Assembly: GCA_902806565.1 (NCBI GenBank)
Contig: CADCXA010000065.1
Location: forward strand, 522,640-586,639
Reading direction: 5' to 3'
DNA: 64,000 nucleotides
DNA from: Hypoxylon rubiginosum
Taxonomy: Eukaryota; Ascomycota; Sordariomycetes; Xylariales; Hypoxylaceae
Both the position numbers and the translations under genes were made by a program. This document shows, piece after piece, positions 10,654-22,711 of the stretch; the first letter of the stretch is position 1, and every line of letters begins with the position of its first letter. The notes beneath the pieces are model-generated. The model had not been told where the DNA came from. It ran no database searches and saw only the letters and a program-made list of their open reading frames with translations.

Positions 10654-12607
10654 TGGTGACTAAATGGCGACGATGCAATGGGATGGGATTCGATACGGGC
10701 AAAGAGATGCGGTCAAGCTTATCCAGTTGAGGTAAAACCTAACTTTGCGTATTCAATAGATATTCCTGGGTTCTTGGGCTTGAAAGAGCGACTTTGATAA
10801 TTCGTTGGCGCTAATTGTCACCACTTTATATAGCCGGGTTTGTAGTCGGTACCTAGGTATAAAACAGGCTCAGTGAGTAAGGCAACTAGTATAGTTCATC
10901 ACCGTACTGTAGGTCTCAAAGTATGGAGGTACACAGAATCTTAGTGGCTTGGTTATATCTTACACCCACCTACCTACAAGGTAGGTAATGAGATAAGTGA
11001 AGAAATAGTAAGCCTTTTAGGACCTTTTAGCTTGCGACTTGTGCAAAAAGACGTGTCACATTTCGGTGAGAACCGGCCTCGGTTTCCGATAATTTGCACT
11101 TTAGTTCATATTGAACCAGCTGAATTATCTTTAGGTGTAGTGATACAACTATTGAAAGGATAAAGTCAGCCAGCCACCAGGAACGCCCATACCACCAAGA
11201 TTCGATATTTGAAAATATTTTCAATAAAGCTTTATAAGAGGTAGATAATGAAATATCTTAAACACTGCCCAATTGAGCCTGGAGCCTTGAACCCTTACCA
11301 CGATCCCGTCCTTCTCTTCCCCCTTTCGTCTTAGTAGCTTTCGAGGAACCTGTTCGTAACTCTTAGAGCCTGCTGTTGTCAATAATCATATAAGCAAATC
11401 AGCCAGTTTACGGATGATTAGCCTACCAGCTCCTACAAGATGCATTAGTGTGATGTAATAAAGGGCCGAATGAGGGATTGTACTGTCAGAAAAGAGTTGA
11501 GCTGAATCATACTGGGGGGCCAGAGTCACATTCACATGTCCGAAATGAGCTGCCTCTTAACCCAAAAAGAAAGAAAAAAGATTTGCGCCGATATGAAATA
11601 CTGGCTATGGCAAGTAGAAATCCATACATGAGTCAGCAGGCATGTTCGTCCCATATGCACGGTTTTGCATTCGTCTTAGCCCTCAACCCAGAGAGTCAAC
11701 GGCCAGACGGCTATATACCGAACACCCTGCCTGTTTTGCCTATTATAGTCTAGGAACCGTGGGAGAGAAGGTTGCCTTGGCTAGTACGAATACCTAAATC
11801 ATTGGCCCCCATTGCATAAAGGTTGGTAACATGCCCGGATTGCATGCTTACTGCGTGAAATACTACTACCTAAGGTAGGCTACGTAAGTACCCAGGTAGC
11901 CTTGTATCCGCTCCGCTCTCGAGTTGGGGGGCACTTAGCATCGAGATTCTACTACTGTGACACAAAGGATATGACAAATTTTATGCCGATTCTTAGCTGG
12001 GTAATACATTCTGATACGTAGCTATTAGCCTTAAGGGTTGTCGCTATATTGTAGATCAATCTGCCTTCCCAATACGACACGTTACCAGCCTTACATACTG
12101 ATTTAGGACGAACAAGTTAAAGAAAGAATCTTGACCACATTAATGGTCTCGAAAAGCTAGGAAAAACGTTAATATAAGCTAGACAACCGGAGAAAACAAT
12201 ACGAGATGAAAATTAGTTCTTTAGTTTAAAGGTGGGCGACGGCCTGATGGCTCCTAGAATATCCCAACCTAAGTGTATGCACAGAGCGCTAGGTGTCTTT
12301 CTATTCCCTCAATGTTAGATTAGTTCGCACCATATAGTCAATAATTAAAAGATTCCATTGGTGGGCATGCTACAACGTAACTTAGTTTAGTATTAACTAA
12401 AACTGTTCTGTAAAAACATGTTCATCGCCCCATCAAATCGCATGTTTCCCGATAGATCATTGTTGACGTCGCCAATGAGAAGAAACAAGCCCTAAAAGAT
12501 AGAATCTCTAGCTGTATAGCCTCTTCTCTGCGAATACTTCTCATCTCCTAGCACCCTGTAAAGAGAAAAGAAGAAAAAGAAAAAGGCCAGTACCTAGCTA
12601 CTAAGGC
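10654..12607. other. Long intergenic region
   Basis: No gene supported. Palindromes of the ACCTAGGTA family occur near 10852, 10970 and 11871. The 91-codon frame at 11478-11753 has no supporting features. Confidence 0.4.
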
Positions 12608-13375
12608 CTAGAAGAATCCACCCCTTGTCGTCCCAAAGCCCCCAATAGCCGGCTTGCCAAGTGGACCAACTTGAAGAGTAGTAGTAGCAGTAGTAGTGGC
12701 GGCGGTAGTACGGGTGATGAAACCAGTAGGAGGAGTAGTGGGAGGGGTAGCCGTAGACGGGGTAGAAGTGATAGTAGGATAGCTAACAGTGACAGTAATG
12801 GGAGACGTAACTATGGTGGTACCGGTAGAGGTAGTAGAAACAGTAGCAGCTGTTGTGTAGGTGGTAGTTGGTGTCTGGCCCGGTCGATCCGAGTTGGCGA
12901 CGGGCAGGGCGCTCTGTTCTGATGAAGTAGCAATACTTGACGTGGTGCTGCTTGTTACAGTCGATCCAGACGTAGTCTGTGTGTTTTTCCTTTCGCTTCC
13001 TCCCCAAGTACTCGTGCTGCTGTTGGCTGAAGTTGGCGGCGGCGGCGGTAGAATACTAGATCCGGAAGAACTAGTGCTCGGCATGGCTTCAGTCGGGGAT
13101 GCCATCACTGATGATACGGTCTTCTGTTGGGTCTCGGGAGATTGAGAGGCAGGTGCCGGTGCACCAACGCCTGATGGCCAGACTGTGACCGTTGTGGTCA
13201 TCGGGTCTTTGTCGACTGGCCACGTCGTGGCGGTCAGGTTCGACGGAAACGAAGCGGAAGACTGAAATACCGAACTGGAGCTGTTGCAGCCCGCTAACGT
13301 CTGGGTCGTGCCGTTTGGGCTCGATGCACCAGAAGCAAGTGCTCGAGCCCCGAGAGCGAATCGTAAAGGATGCAT
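12608..13375 (-). CDS. Ser/Thr-rich low-complexity protein
   Basis: A single open frame of 255 codons. The product is dominated by Thr, Ser, Pro and Ala (for example TTTTYTTAATV-like runs), with a polyproline patch (ILPPPPPTS) and a Gly-rich end (GGFGTTRGGFF). Such composition is typical of O-glycosylated cell-wall or surface proteins, but the N-terminus (MHPLRFALGARALASGASS) is only a weak signal-peptide candidate and no GPI site or transmembrane helix is visible. A missed upstream exon carrying the true signal is possible. The opposite strand is also open in part because of the simple composition, so some caution is due. No family recognised. Confidence 0.5.
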   Translation of the reverse strand: MHPLRFALGARALASGASSPNGTTQTLAGCNSSSSVFQSSASFPSNLTATTWPVDKDPMTTTVTVWPSGVGAPAPASQSPETQQKTVSSVMASPTEAMPSTSSSGSSILPPPPPTSANSSTSTWGGSERKNTQTTSGSTVTSSTTSSIATSSEQSALPVANSDRPGQTPTTTYTTAATVSTTSTGTTIVTSPITVTVSYPTITSTPSTATPPTTPPTGFITRTTAATTTATTTLQVGPLGKPAIGGFGTTRGGFF

Positions 13376-15435
13376 CGTGTGCGGACGTGCTAGTTGGCTG
13401 GCAAAGCTATCATATTATGTCTTCAACTCTGGTTGAATACTTTGCATCGATAAGTACCTGGGTACACATAAAGGTTGTAGAAGCGTGGCTGCAAAATCTA
13501 GGTTCCTTAAATAAACTATTAAGGCCATCAAAGGGGGAAGATATTTTTAAATGCCATTTTGCTCCCTATCACAGATGATTCTGATGACTAGAAGATCCGG
13601 GTAATGCCGTTGAAATTCCCAGTCATTCTAATCGTCACCTACTAGGTCAAGTCAGAGCTTGGGACAACACATCTGTTTGCTGAATAGTCACGAATGCGTA
13701 CAGATGTCCTACTTGCCCATCGTCAACCATCGACACAAGTTATCGATTGGTAATAAAGGAAGTGAAATGTATCATCTTAAATTAGACCATTAAACTAATG
13801 TGTCCTTTATCACTAAGAAGGGACTGGATAACGACAAATTAAATGTGACTCACGCTATTAGGAAGTTTAAGGTAATCTTCACTCTATATTAGCAACGTCA
13901 CTCACTAATACCACCAACCTGATAGAGTTCGTGTATCGCATAGACCATCGATTCTGCTACCTACCTTAGGTATCTACCTCCTATCATGTACCCCTATCCG
14001 GGTCTTATCCCTTCGACCAAGGTGCCAGGACTCTGGCAAATAATTACTTCGGAACGTATGTTCGAGAAAGCATATATAATTGAGTCAGGGGGCTAGGGTT
14101 ATTTTATTGATGACTGAATGTCTGAGGGAAGGAGTAACATTGTCACAGCGAAATTCGCCATCACGAAGTTGTAAGGTACGGCAATAGGTGAGATAGCTGA
14201 GGTTTCACTCCAGACAACTAGAAATGTGAGGTTGCTGCATACCATACTTGATTGCACGAATAGTCATGTGAATTCTTTTCTTAGAAACACATACACTAAT
14301 ATAGCCCGTGATTCGAACATGTTGAAGTTTGAGCGTGTTCTATGAATGACGTGACGTGGTCGTGAGCTGTGGCAGTGCACCGTGGCTTATATTCTCGGAA
14401 CGCCATATTTCCGACGCCACACTTTGCAAATCTCGGAGATGATCCTGATCTACTAAGTACAAGTCAGCCAAAACCCATCTTCAACAGACATGTCTCATCC
14501 TAGGCATGGAAAAATTGTCCGCCCAGGTATATGACTATAGACGACGTTCAGTTGGTACTTGTCCATGGAATAAATAGGGTTTCTAATAATAGACACTCAG
14601 ACACTTGTTGAAAACAGCTCAACTACCTATGTGCTTTGATATAGCACAGCCGTGTTCGTTCACGCGAAGATGTAGATGAAAAGCTGGCATACAGATACAT
14701 ACCTAGGAGGTAGGTATCGATACTAGCCAGGAGCAAATTCTCCTTATAGAATATCTGACCTTTCCTAATGCTTCAGCTTTCATACATCGGATCGACCAGA
14801 TCTGGGGACGTGTCGTCATACTTGTCGGATCCTAGCTTACCCTGGCCTACCCTGGCCTACCCCGTCATTCTCGAGCCAATCAGCCGAGCCATGTCCGCCG
14901 GTTCCTGGCCTATTACGGCAACGAGCAACCAGATACTAAATGCTAACCGACTTCTATCAAACGAGCTGCCAAGTTTCCTACTTCAACGCGCCGCATCTTA
15001 CTGGCGGTTCCTTACAGCAGACGCTACTGGTTGATGCAACCATGCCATTCAATCTTCCTATCCATGATGTAGTGGGCCAAGGCTCTATGTCACCTCGTTA
15101 CATACGGCACACCTACGAGGGCCAGTCGTTCCCTCTACTGGCAGACCGGCTAAGGATGCTACACCGATTCCAGTCTTGTTGGGCCCGCTAGTTACCCCGG
15201 GGTGTCCCATTGAGGGTTCCATTGTCATTTGCCCCCCTGCGGTTGTTATGCATTTCGGCAGCCTCTCAGCACACTTATAAGCCGCTCCGTGACCTCATAT
15301 TCATATGCAGAGATGGTATTCACCCTCCAATACCCATCACTATGCATGGAGTGGCAACACCTTACTGTACTGCGCGCCTGAGAAGAGTCAGCCTACATAT
15401 TCGAGTATTTCGCGTCACCTAAGAACGCTTTCGCC
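13376..15435. other. Long intergenic region upstream of the kelch gene
   Basis: No gene supported. It contains a TACCCTGGCC decamer repeated in tandem (14838-14857), ACCTTAGGTATCTACC-type palindromes near 13961 and an ACCTAGGAGGTAGGT element near 14701. Open frames at 14768-15422 look like chance or leader sequence. Confidence 0.4.
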
Positions 15436-18196
15436 ATGACTTTCACCAAAATCTCCCACAGAACTTCCGTCCCCGGAAATAAAGAAAGTGCGGTTACGCG
15501 GCCGAGGTTCAATTCGCTAGTCACGTCAGATCGACTGAGAGAAAGCTCGAGACTCCCATCCCTTCCCATGGTTAGCAATATTCGCAAAGGGCGGCAATCG
15601 ATATTTAAAGAGGTAGGACTCGAGGAGGAACGAGAAGACCAATCCCAACACATGGCTTCCGAGACGTACGAAGAAAGCGATCCAGGTGAAAGGGTCGGAT
15701 CGACCTCGGACGCGACATCGCCGATTGAAAGGAAGACCTCCGATAGGGAAGAGGATTCCTCCAAGGGAAAATCAAGGTGGTTCTCTAAATTGGCACCGAC
15801 AAGGCGGCCGAGAATTAAAACAGCTTCTAGTGCGCCACCTCCTTCTATCGCAGGGCTACATAAGCTCTCCATGATCGCTCTGCTTATCGCAATTGTTCTT
15901 CCTACTATTAGTTATAATAATGGCCGTAAAAAGGTGGAAATCAGCGGCGCAGACGCAGGCGTGATCAAACCGAGTCGAATCGCGATTATCGAAAACCGCG
16001 ACGACAGCCCTACAGACGTCTGTACGAGATGGGCCGGCCAGAGTAAGGGATCGCGTTTTGACTACAGCAAGATGGAGACGCTAATCTCCAACTAGGCGCA
16101 TTAATTAACGGGACCGTCTATTTCTATGGCGGCCGGTCGAAAACTACGGGAGACCAGCAGTCAAACACGTGGAGTAAGTGTAACTATTCCGGAGCCGAGG
16201 CCTCTTAGCTGATCACAACCTAGACAACGACTTCATCGCCCTCGATCTCACCAAGTCCTGGGATGTCAGTTCGCCGGCTCTAACCGGGCTCGCGCAGCCC
16301 TCTGGTCCCCCAGCTATATCTCTAGGTTACCTCTGGAATGACTTGGACCGTCTATATCTATACGGCGGCGAATTTTCCGATAGCCCTATTGCGCAGCCGT
16401 CGCCAATCTCGACGTGGATGTACGATGTCGCCTCGTCAACGTGGCAGGAATTCCAAAATCCTACGACTTCTGCTGGGAATTTCTCGGATCCTGAAGGCGT
16501 TCCCATCCAACGCGCAGCGGAGGGTGCAGGCATATCCGTCCCCGAGCTGGGTGTGAGTTGGTACTTCGGCGGCCATCTCGACTTGTCTACTACGCCGGGA
16601 TGGTCGAACCAAATCGCCCGGGTCTACTTGAAGAGTCTACTCGAATTCACGCATCCCGGCTATGCTAATTCTGGGGTTGACTCGCTCCATGCCTCTGGCG
16701 CTCCTGAAGGAGGTGCTTATCGTAACATAACGTGGGGTGGCATTCAGAATCAAGACGGCTTCACTGAACGTGCCGACGGTGTTTTAGTCTATGTTCCGGG
16801 CTGGGGACCTAATGGTATCTTGCTTGGTCTTGGAGGAGGGGTGGTTGGTGACCATGAAACTACTGACGCATTCGCTTCTATGAGTACCATTGATGTATAC
16901 GACATCAAGACGAGTGCCTGGTATCATCAGGAGACATCCGGCGAGGCACCCCAAGTACGGGTCAACCCCTGCGCGGTCATCTTCTCGGCCCCCGACGCAA
17001 GCTCGTTCAACATTTATATGTACGGCGGACAAAACTTGCTTCCTTACGGCAATCAGACCCAATACACAGATATATGGATCTTAACCGTGCCCTCGTTCAC
17101 ATGGATCAAGGTCGATCTCTCGACTACCGATGAGCCTCCGGCTCGCGCCGGCCACCAGTGTGCGGCGCGGGATGGTCAGATGGTAGTGATTGGTGGCTAT
17201 GTCGGGACCCAGATCGCGTGCGACAGACCCGGCATCTACAACTTCGACGCCTCGAACTTGCAGTGGAAGAGTTCCTTCGACGCTGCCGATCACCCGGCGG
17301 ACGCGCATTCGGACAACAGCATCCTCGCTGGCAGCTACGGCTACAAAGTACCGGGCATAGTGCAGTCCGTGGTGGGAGGCTCATCCGACGGTGGCGCGAC
17401 AGCGACGCAACCGGCGTCCGGGCCCGCTACCGACGGTCCCTTCAAAACTGGCACGCCGCCGGTATTCACAATCACGCAACCAGGCAGCACCGCGACCATC
17501 ACGAACAGCCCCGGCGAGACTGGGGGAGGCGGCGGCGGTAATGGTGGCGGTTCGGACCCATCCAATCCGGTTCTGGCGCCGTCGGGCACGAACGGGGGAC
17601 TCATCGCCGCAGGCGTGATAGCCGGCCTCGCCGGCCTCTCCGCCCTGTACCTCGGCTTCTGCGCCTGGCTCTACCGTCGGCAAGTGGCCGCCTACAAACG
17701 CCACATGGCGGTCGCCAACCGCTACTCGGGCGCGGCCGCTCTAGACGACGGCGGCGGCGCGTTCCTCGGCGGCGCGGCGGGCGCAGGCGGCGTGCGCGAG
17801 AAGCTGCGGAAGCATCACCGGCGCGGCTCGTCGAGCGGCGAAAGCGAGCAGTTCGGCTGGGTGGGCCACCTCAGCGAGCCCAAGTGGATGGCGACGCCGA
17901 TGGCGGCGTCGGGCGACGACGTGAGCCCCATGACGTCGGCGTCCGGGTCGGGCTCGGGACGGCCGCGGCCGAGCGAGGACCGCAACACCTGGGCGTACGA
18001 CAGCTACATCGGGGGCGCGTCCGGCGGCGGCGGCGGCGGTCTCGGCCGATCCAAGAGCGGCGCGACGCGCAGCACGGCGAGCGGGGGGTCGGCCGAGGCT
18101 TTGCTAGATGGGCGGCAGCCGAATTTTATCAGCGTCGTGCTGGGGCCGAGACGTGCGTTGCGCGTTGTGAACGGCATGGAGGAGTCGCGTGAATAG
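15436..18196 (+). CDS. Membrane-anchored kelch-repeat (beta-propeller) protein
   Basis: Three exons (15436-16042, 16096-16173, 16224-18196) with introns of 53 and 50 nt (GTAAGG and GTAAGT donors) give 885 residues in frame. A hydrophobic segment (MIALLIAIVLPTIS, about 146-159) precedes the propeller. Kelch blades are marked by NGTVYFYGG, RLYLYGGEF, SWYFGGHL, FNIYMYGGQN and QMVVIGGYVG. A Gly/Ser linker follows, then a second transmembrane helix (about 687-712) with a YRRQ stop-transfer, and a Gly-rich cytosolic tail. Fungal proteins of this class are type I surface proteins of unknown role, some linked to cell-wall or polarity functions. The start is uncertain: the ATG at 15871 would turn the first hydrophobic segment into a signal peptide and remove 145 basic, charged residues. 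The tail is markedly GC-rich. Confidence 0.8.
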
Positions 18197-18806
18197 ATGA
18201 TACCTTCCCTGTTCTTTAAGCGGTTGTCATGGTCTCATAGTAATATCGTCTGGGAGAGTAGAAGAGTATGAGAAATGACTTATACGCGTGAGCCTTTGCT
18301 TCGAGCATCCGTGTGGTTTGGATGAATTGATTGTACGATACCCAATTGTTGTCCTGCAGTTGAAAATGGTGCCGTTTGTATATATTAGGTATCTACCTGG
18401 TTCTTCGGGATTTCGAGGCTCTTGTATACTAAAGAGCTAGGAGTTAATATCAAAGAAGAAACACCCTGCGAAGACAAGAAGCTCGTCAAGCTATAGATGT
18501 GATCTCCATAAAAGTCTGTATACTGATATACCTATTTGATTCGTTCGAGTCATACATAATAAAGATATGTCCCAACCAGACATTTAAGCCTGAGATTCGT
18601 TACAACGCCAGCCCAATGCGGATTTCCCAAATAACGATATATAAAACCTGCCGAACTCCAATGCCATTTCCGTATCGCAATTTTTTATGTGACCTACCTC
18701 ATATGGTATATACCCTCTCAAGTGCCATTTCGGTGATATCGGCGACCTAGGTCAATCTGAAATATATAAGTAGGTACCTAACCGGGCACTTAATTACTGT
18801 GGAAAC
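18197..18806. other. Intergenic region between convergent genes
   Basis: No gene seen; 3' regions of the kelch and downstream genes, with GTAGGTACCTAACC near 18771. Confidence 0.5.
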
Positions 18807-20183
18807 TTAGGTACCGACGTGTCGAAATGGCATTTGAGAGGATATCGGTAATTCTGACGGTACCGAAGCTTGCCTGATCTGCTCCATCAGAATGCCCAGG
18901 TGGGTGTCGCTGCCGATCCTCGCCAAGAACCGCTCGACCCACGACGCCTCGTCGGTATCCCCGACCTGCCTCAGCCGGTCCGTCGCGTCCAGCGCCATGC
19001 AGACGAGCCGCCTCCGCAGGACCGGGTCTCGCTGCTCGCGCTCGGCGCTGTCGTGCATGAACCGGACGGCGGCGGAGTGGCTCGGCGACAAGGGGTGGTG
19101 GAGTTCCAGATGCGCCATGTCCAGCGGCGCTCCCATGGGGCGCCCGATGTCGACGAAGGATTCGAATAGGGGGGCCGAGGGTTTCGGCCGCTCGGAGGCG
19201 AGCACCGTAGATAGCCAGGACAGGCTGAACCACATCTCCTCCAAGCTCCTGCGCGCCACGTCGCTCTGCTTGGGCAACACCTCGTTCGCGCGCATCACCG
19301 CCTCGTACGAGCGGTCCAGGCTGAGGTTCGACCCGGCGTACGAGGTGCAGGAGTGCTTCCTGATGGCGTGCAGCAGGGTGACCAGGGCGCGGAGGCGGCA
19401 GTTCTCGGCCTGTCGCGGCCCGTCGCGCAGGGCCAGCCGCGCGACCCAGCCCCAGGCGATCTCCTCGAGGCCCTCCGCGTACATGAAGGGCACGAGCAGC
19501 CAGGGCAGGTTCGAGTCGAGGAACCGGGGGTCGTCCTCGAGCCCGGACGCGCGGAGCCACTGGATGACGCGGAGCCCGGCGCCGGACCTCGCCATGCCCC
19601 GCCGGATCTCGTCGGCGGACTCGCCGGGGATCTCCGACCGCACCTTGGAGAGGAAGCCGGCGGCGCGCCGCTGGGTCATGAGCCCCCGGGACACGGCCCG
19701 GTCGAAGACATCGAACGGGCTCGTCGGTCCCTTCTTGGTGTCCTGGTGGGCAAATAGGGGGTTGGACAGGATCGTGCGAAGATGACGGTCCGCGGCGTGC
19801 TGGCGTTTCGAAACGTCGAGAGGTGGGGAGGGGGAGGTCTGCTTCAGAAGGAGGGGGGTTCTACCCCGAGGTGCGGCGGAACCGTGCGAAGTCGACTCTT
19901 CGCCGCCGCTGCTGGGCTCCCACGGATGTTCCTTGTCGAGGTTCTTGCGGAAGGAGGTGGTGATGGAGTCGAGGAGCTGTCGGGATTCGCGGTTGGTCAG
20001 TGGCAAGGGTTGGTGTATCTTGGGGAAGAAGTTTTTGAGCGAGCTGAGCGAAGTCGTCCGGACCACCATCTTGAGCTTGCGGGGAAACGGCGATTGGTGA
20101 CGATGGACTAACTTCGGAGGTTGATATTGCGGGGAGAGGGCATTCAGGCTTTGCGATGCCTCGTGGGAATGAAGGCCATTCAA
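18807..20183 (-). CDS. Conserved-looking fungal protein of unknown function
   Basis: A single open frame of 458 codons with normal GC-rich coding bias. The N-terminus is basic; a start at Met39 (MVVRTTSLSSLKNFFPKI) would give an amphipathic, Arg/Lys/Ser-rich leader resembling a mitochondrial targeting sequence. The rest looks alpha-helical: for example DRHLRTILSNPLF, FDVFDRAVSRGLMTQRRAAG, WLLVPFMYAEGLEEIAWGW and SYEAVMRANEVLPK, with a repeated-helix feel. No transmembrane segment and no catalytic motif is visible. I do not recognise a named family. Evidence that it is a gene is length, codon bias and composition. Its promoter faces the intergenic stretch to the right. Confidence 0.7.
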   Translation of the reverse strand: MNGLHSHEASQSLNALSPQYQPPKLVHRHQSPFPRKLKMVVRTTSLSSLKNFFPKIHQPLPLTNRESRQLLDSITTSFRKNLDKEHPWEPSSGGEESTSHGSAAPRGRTPLLLKQTSPSPPLDVSKRQHAADRHLRTILSNPLFAHQDTKKGPTSPFDVFDRAVSRGLMTQRRAAGFLSKVRSEIPGESADEIRRGMARSGAGLRVIQWLRASGLEDDPRFLDSNLPWLLVPFMYAEGLEEIAWGWVARLALRDGPRQAENCRLRALVTLLHAIRKHSCTSYAGSNLSLDRSYEAVMRANEVLPKQSDVARRSLEEMWFSLSWLSTVLASERPKPSAPLFESFVDIGRPMGAPLDMAHLELHHPLSPSHSAAVRFMHDSAEREQRDPVLRRRLVCMALDATDRLRQVGDTDEASWVERFLARIGSDTHLGILMEQIRQASVPSELPISSQMPFRHVGT

Positions 20184-22711
20184 TACAGCTGTTTGGTGCT
20201 CGACTAAGGCCTTGATCGTTCTTAATCTGCTAGCGTCGCGAATCCGGTAATATGACGCCGACAGGTCGACTATGGGAACGATGCAACCAACTTCCAGCTT
20301 GAACTGGCCTACCTAACATCGAATGATAGTGAATGCGAATGCTCACTGATGGATCAATGATTTTCCGCTGCATTGGTACCTTACCTAAGTACCTATTTGG
20401 TAAGCAGACATGGATTCTGGATCTAACCCTTTTCAACGGAATACGGTTAAACCCCTGATGGGTCCACCTGACTGCCTGACAGTCCTGAGCAGTGCCAAAG
20501 CTTTAGAAGCTCTATCATATAGAAACTCAGCAGAGGTGAATTTTTAATTGTATCTGTTTTCGTAAGTAAAATCATTTTATCCTTGGTACTCATTCTGCAG
20601 TGCCCTTTTTATTTCGGTGCGAGGATGTTTAAGGCTGATATCTGCTTTCCACTACTGCACAGTTACAGTCTATTCATTCTTGTATTCATTCTTGGGACCT
20701 TGATAGCGCAGCAAGTGCCGAATACCTTAGCATATAATGACATCACAGCGCCGAATACCCAATGACGCTCAGGGGTAGACTTCTATCTTACTAGACAGGA
20801 TTTCGCGATATGATCCGAGGAGGTGAAGAGGGATCGCCACCATGTCTCTCATTCATGATGCTCCAAGTCACCAGGCCGCTATTACCCGCTTCATGGCTGA
20901 GTCAGGGGATTGGGTCACTCGGGTCCAGGAGTGCAACATGAACAGAGCTATTGTTAGGCTATTGCGTGCGTTGAGACCTATAGTTGTGATCGAGCTACGT
21001 GGCTAAGGCTGTAGAGCATTCTCTAGGTATTTACATATCTACCTACCTCTTTTAGGGGTATACATAGAGCAGAGGGACAATTCCGGTTCAGCGCAAGCCA
21101 CCAAATCTTTTCCTACCTTATTCAAGCAACCGAGCATCCAATGCTCAAGCTGAGATTATAAGCCCCTACTATATCCCCGGCAATGAAAATGATGTGTATT
21201 AACGACCTATCGACAGTCTGATTTGGTTCCGTAATAGCATGACGGTTTCGTAGACTATGTGAAAAATAGCTCTATCCGGTGTCCATATGGGTTCCGTTAA
21301 GCCGTTTGGCATTCTTCTTGGACCGGCTTTTGGTATGAGGACCGTTCTTCTAGGCTTGGCGCGTGAGCACGATCCCTGAAAATTCCAACAGCTACGGCTC
21401 GCTTAAGGGGGAAGATGTTGATATCTACATCGATACATTACACAGTACTGCTGGTACAATACAACACACTCATGCCTAAGGTACCTTAGGTAGGTAAGCA
21501 ACAAGTAAATAATGCCATCGTAAAAGATTAACATGCGAACGTATGAGGTCCGTTAGGTATTTGAATTGCCTACCTAACCTAGCCGCTCTAGGTACCTTAG
21601 GGAGGAGGAAAATAATTGAAAAAAAAAAAAAAAGATTTGATGTATCATGTTACCTTAGCGACAAGCCTTTCCAGCAGGGTACACCTGCAGACATCGCCTA
21701 CATATACCTAAGGTACCTAGGTACCTAAAGATGTGCAGCTTTCCCCATACGATAACTGACTCGCACGTGCCACTACGCAGTCCCACCGCAATGGTTGACG
21801 AATCAAGCCATTAGAATCATTCGATTGTGGGGCAATATCCCTACCCAAGTTAGGTTAATAGGTTAAGCAGGTGCTGGCAGGTCAGGCAGTCACAAATGCA
21901 TTAGGCGAATTTAGGGAAGATCCAGTCTACCAGCTGCACTAATCCGGCCTGAGGTCATCCCTACCTAAGGTACCTAAAGCGCCTAGCCGTTGCACAGTAC
22001 ACAATATAATTTTGCGTACAATAAATACGATACCTACCATCCCCTCAGTGGACATTAGGTACTTAAAACAGCGCTGAACCCCCCGGCAAGGTACCTGCGA
22101 GACACTTAAAAAAAACCTGGACTATCAGATAATCCAACAGCCGAAAAAGCCTTCACAGGTCCCCAATTCCATCCACTTTCCCTTTTGCACCAAGCACCAA
22201 AGAGCCCAGCTCTAGATTCCATTCTCACACGCAAAAAGGATTACAACACACACACAAAGCACATTTCACCAACGGAGCGTCCTGCCGCATTGAAAGATTT
22301 CTCTACTTGGACCACTGCCTTTGTCCAAAGGCAATTGGCCAATCAGCCTGCCGTCGCGTTATTGACACGTCTAAGTCAGCTAGAGCCTACTACCTAGTAC
22401 CCAGGTAGCTACAAGCCCTGTATTTTACGGAGGATCGCATCCAGTATCCAGTCTCCAGTCTCCAGTATCCAGTGCTACACGCGCGCCCGTCCAACTTGTT
22501 CAACCTCTTCCACGCACACCCACCCGTCACCCGTTGCCCATCCCAACTCAATCCCCAAATCCTTTTTTTTACCATCCTTTCAACCTACCTCAGTCTCCAC
22601 TATTGCGACAACCTCTCCTACCGCAATTTCATCGCCGATTTGACTGTTGTCATCGCTCTGCCCTTCCAAGAAGGGACATACAACATACCGCCTAACCCAC
22701 AGTCTTAAGAG
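20184..22711. other. Long intergenic region rich in CCTAGGTACC-type palindromes
   Basis: No gene supported. The palindromic motif is densest here: near 21477, 21590, 21700-21727 and 21962, often several units in a row. A microsatellite-like CCAGTATCCAGTCTCCAGTC block lies at 22441-22472. The last 500 bases are the leader of the DEF1 gene, pyrimidine-rich. Confidence 0.5.

Noticed and set aside
19353..19785. Plus-strand frames opposite the gene at 18807-20183
   Set aside because: Shadows caused by GC-rich codons; the minus frame is far longer and codon-like.
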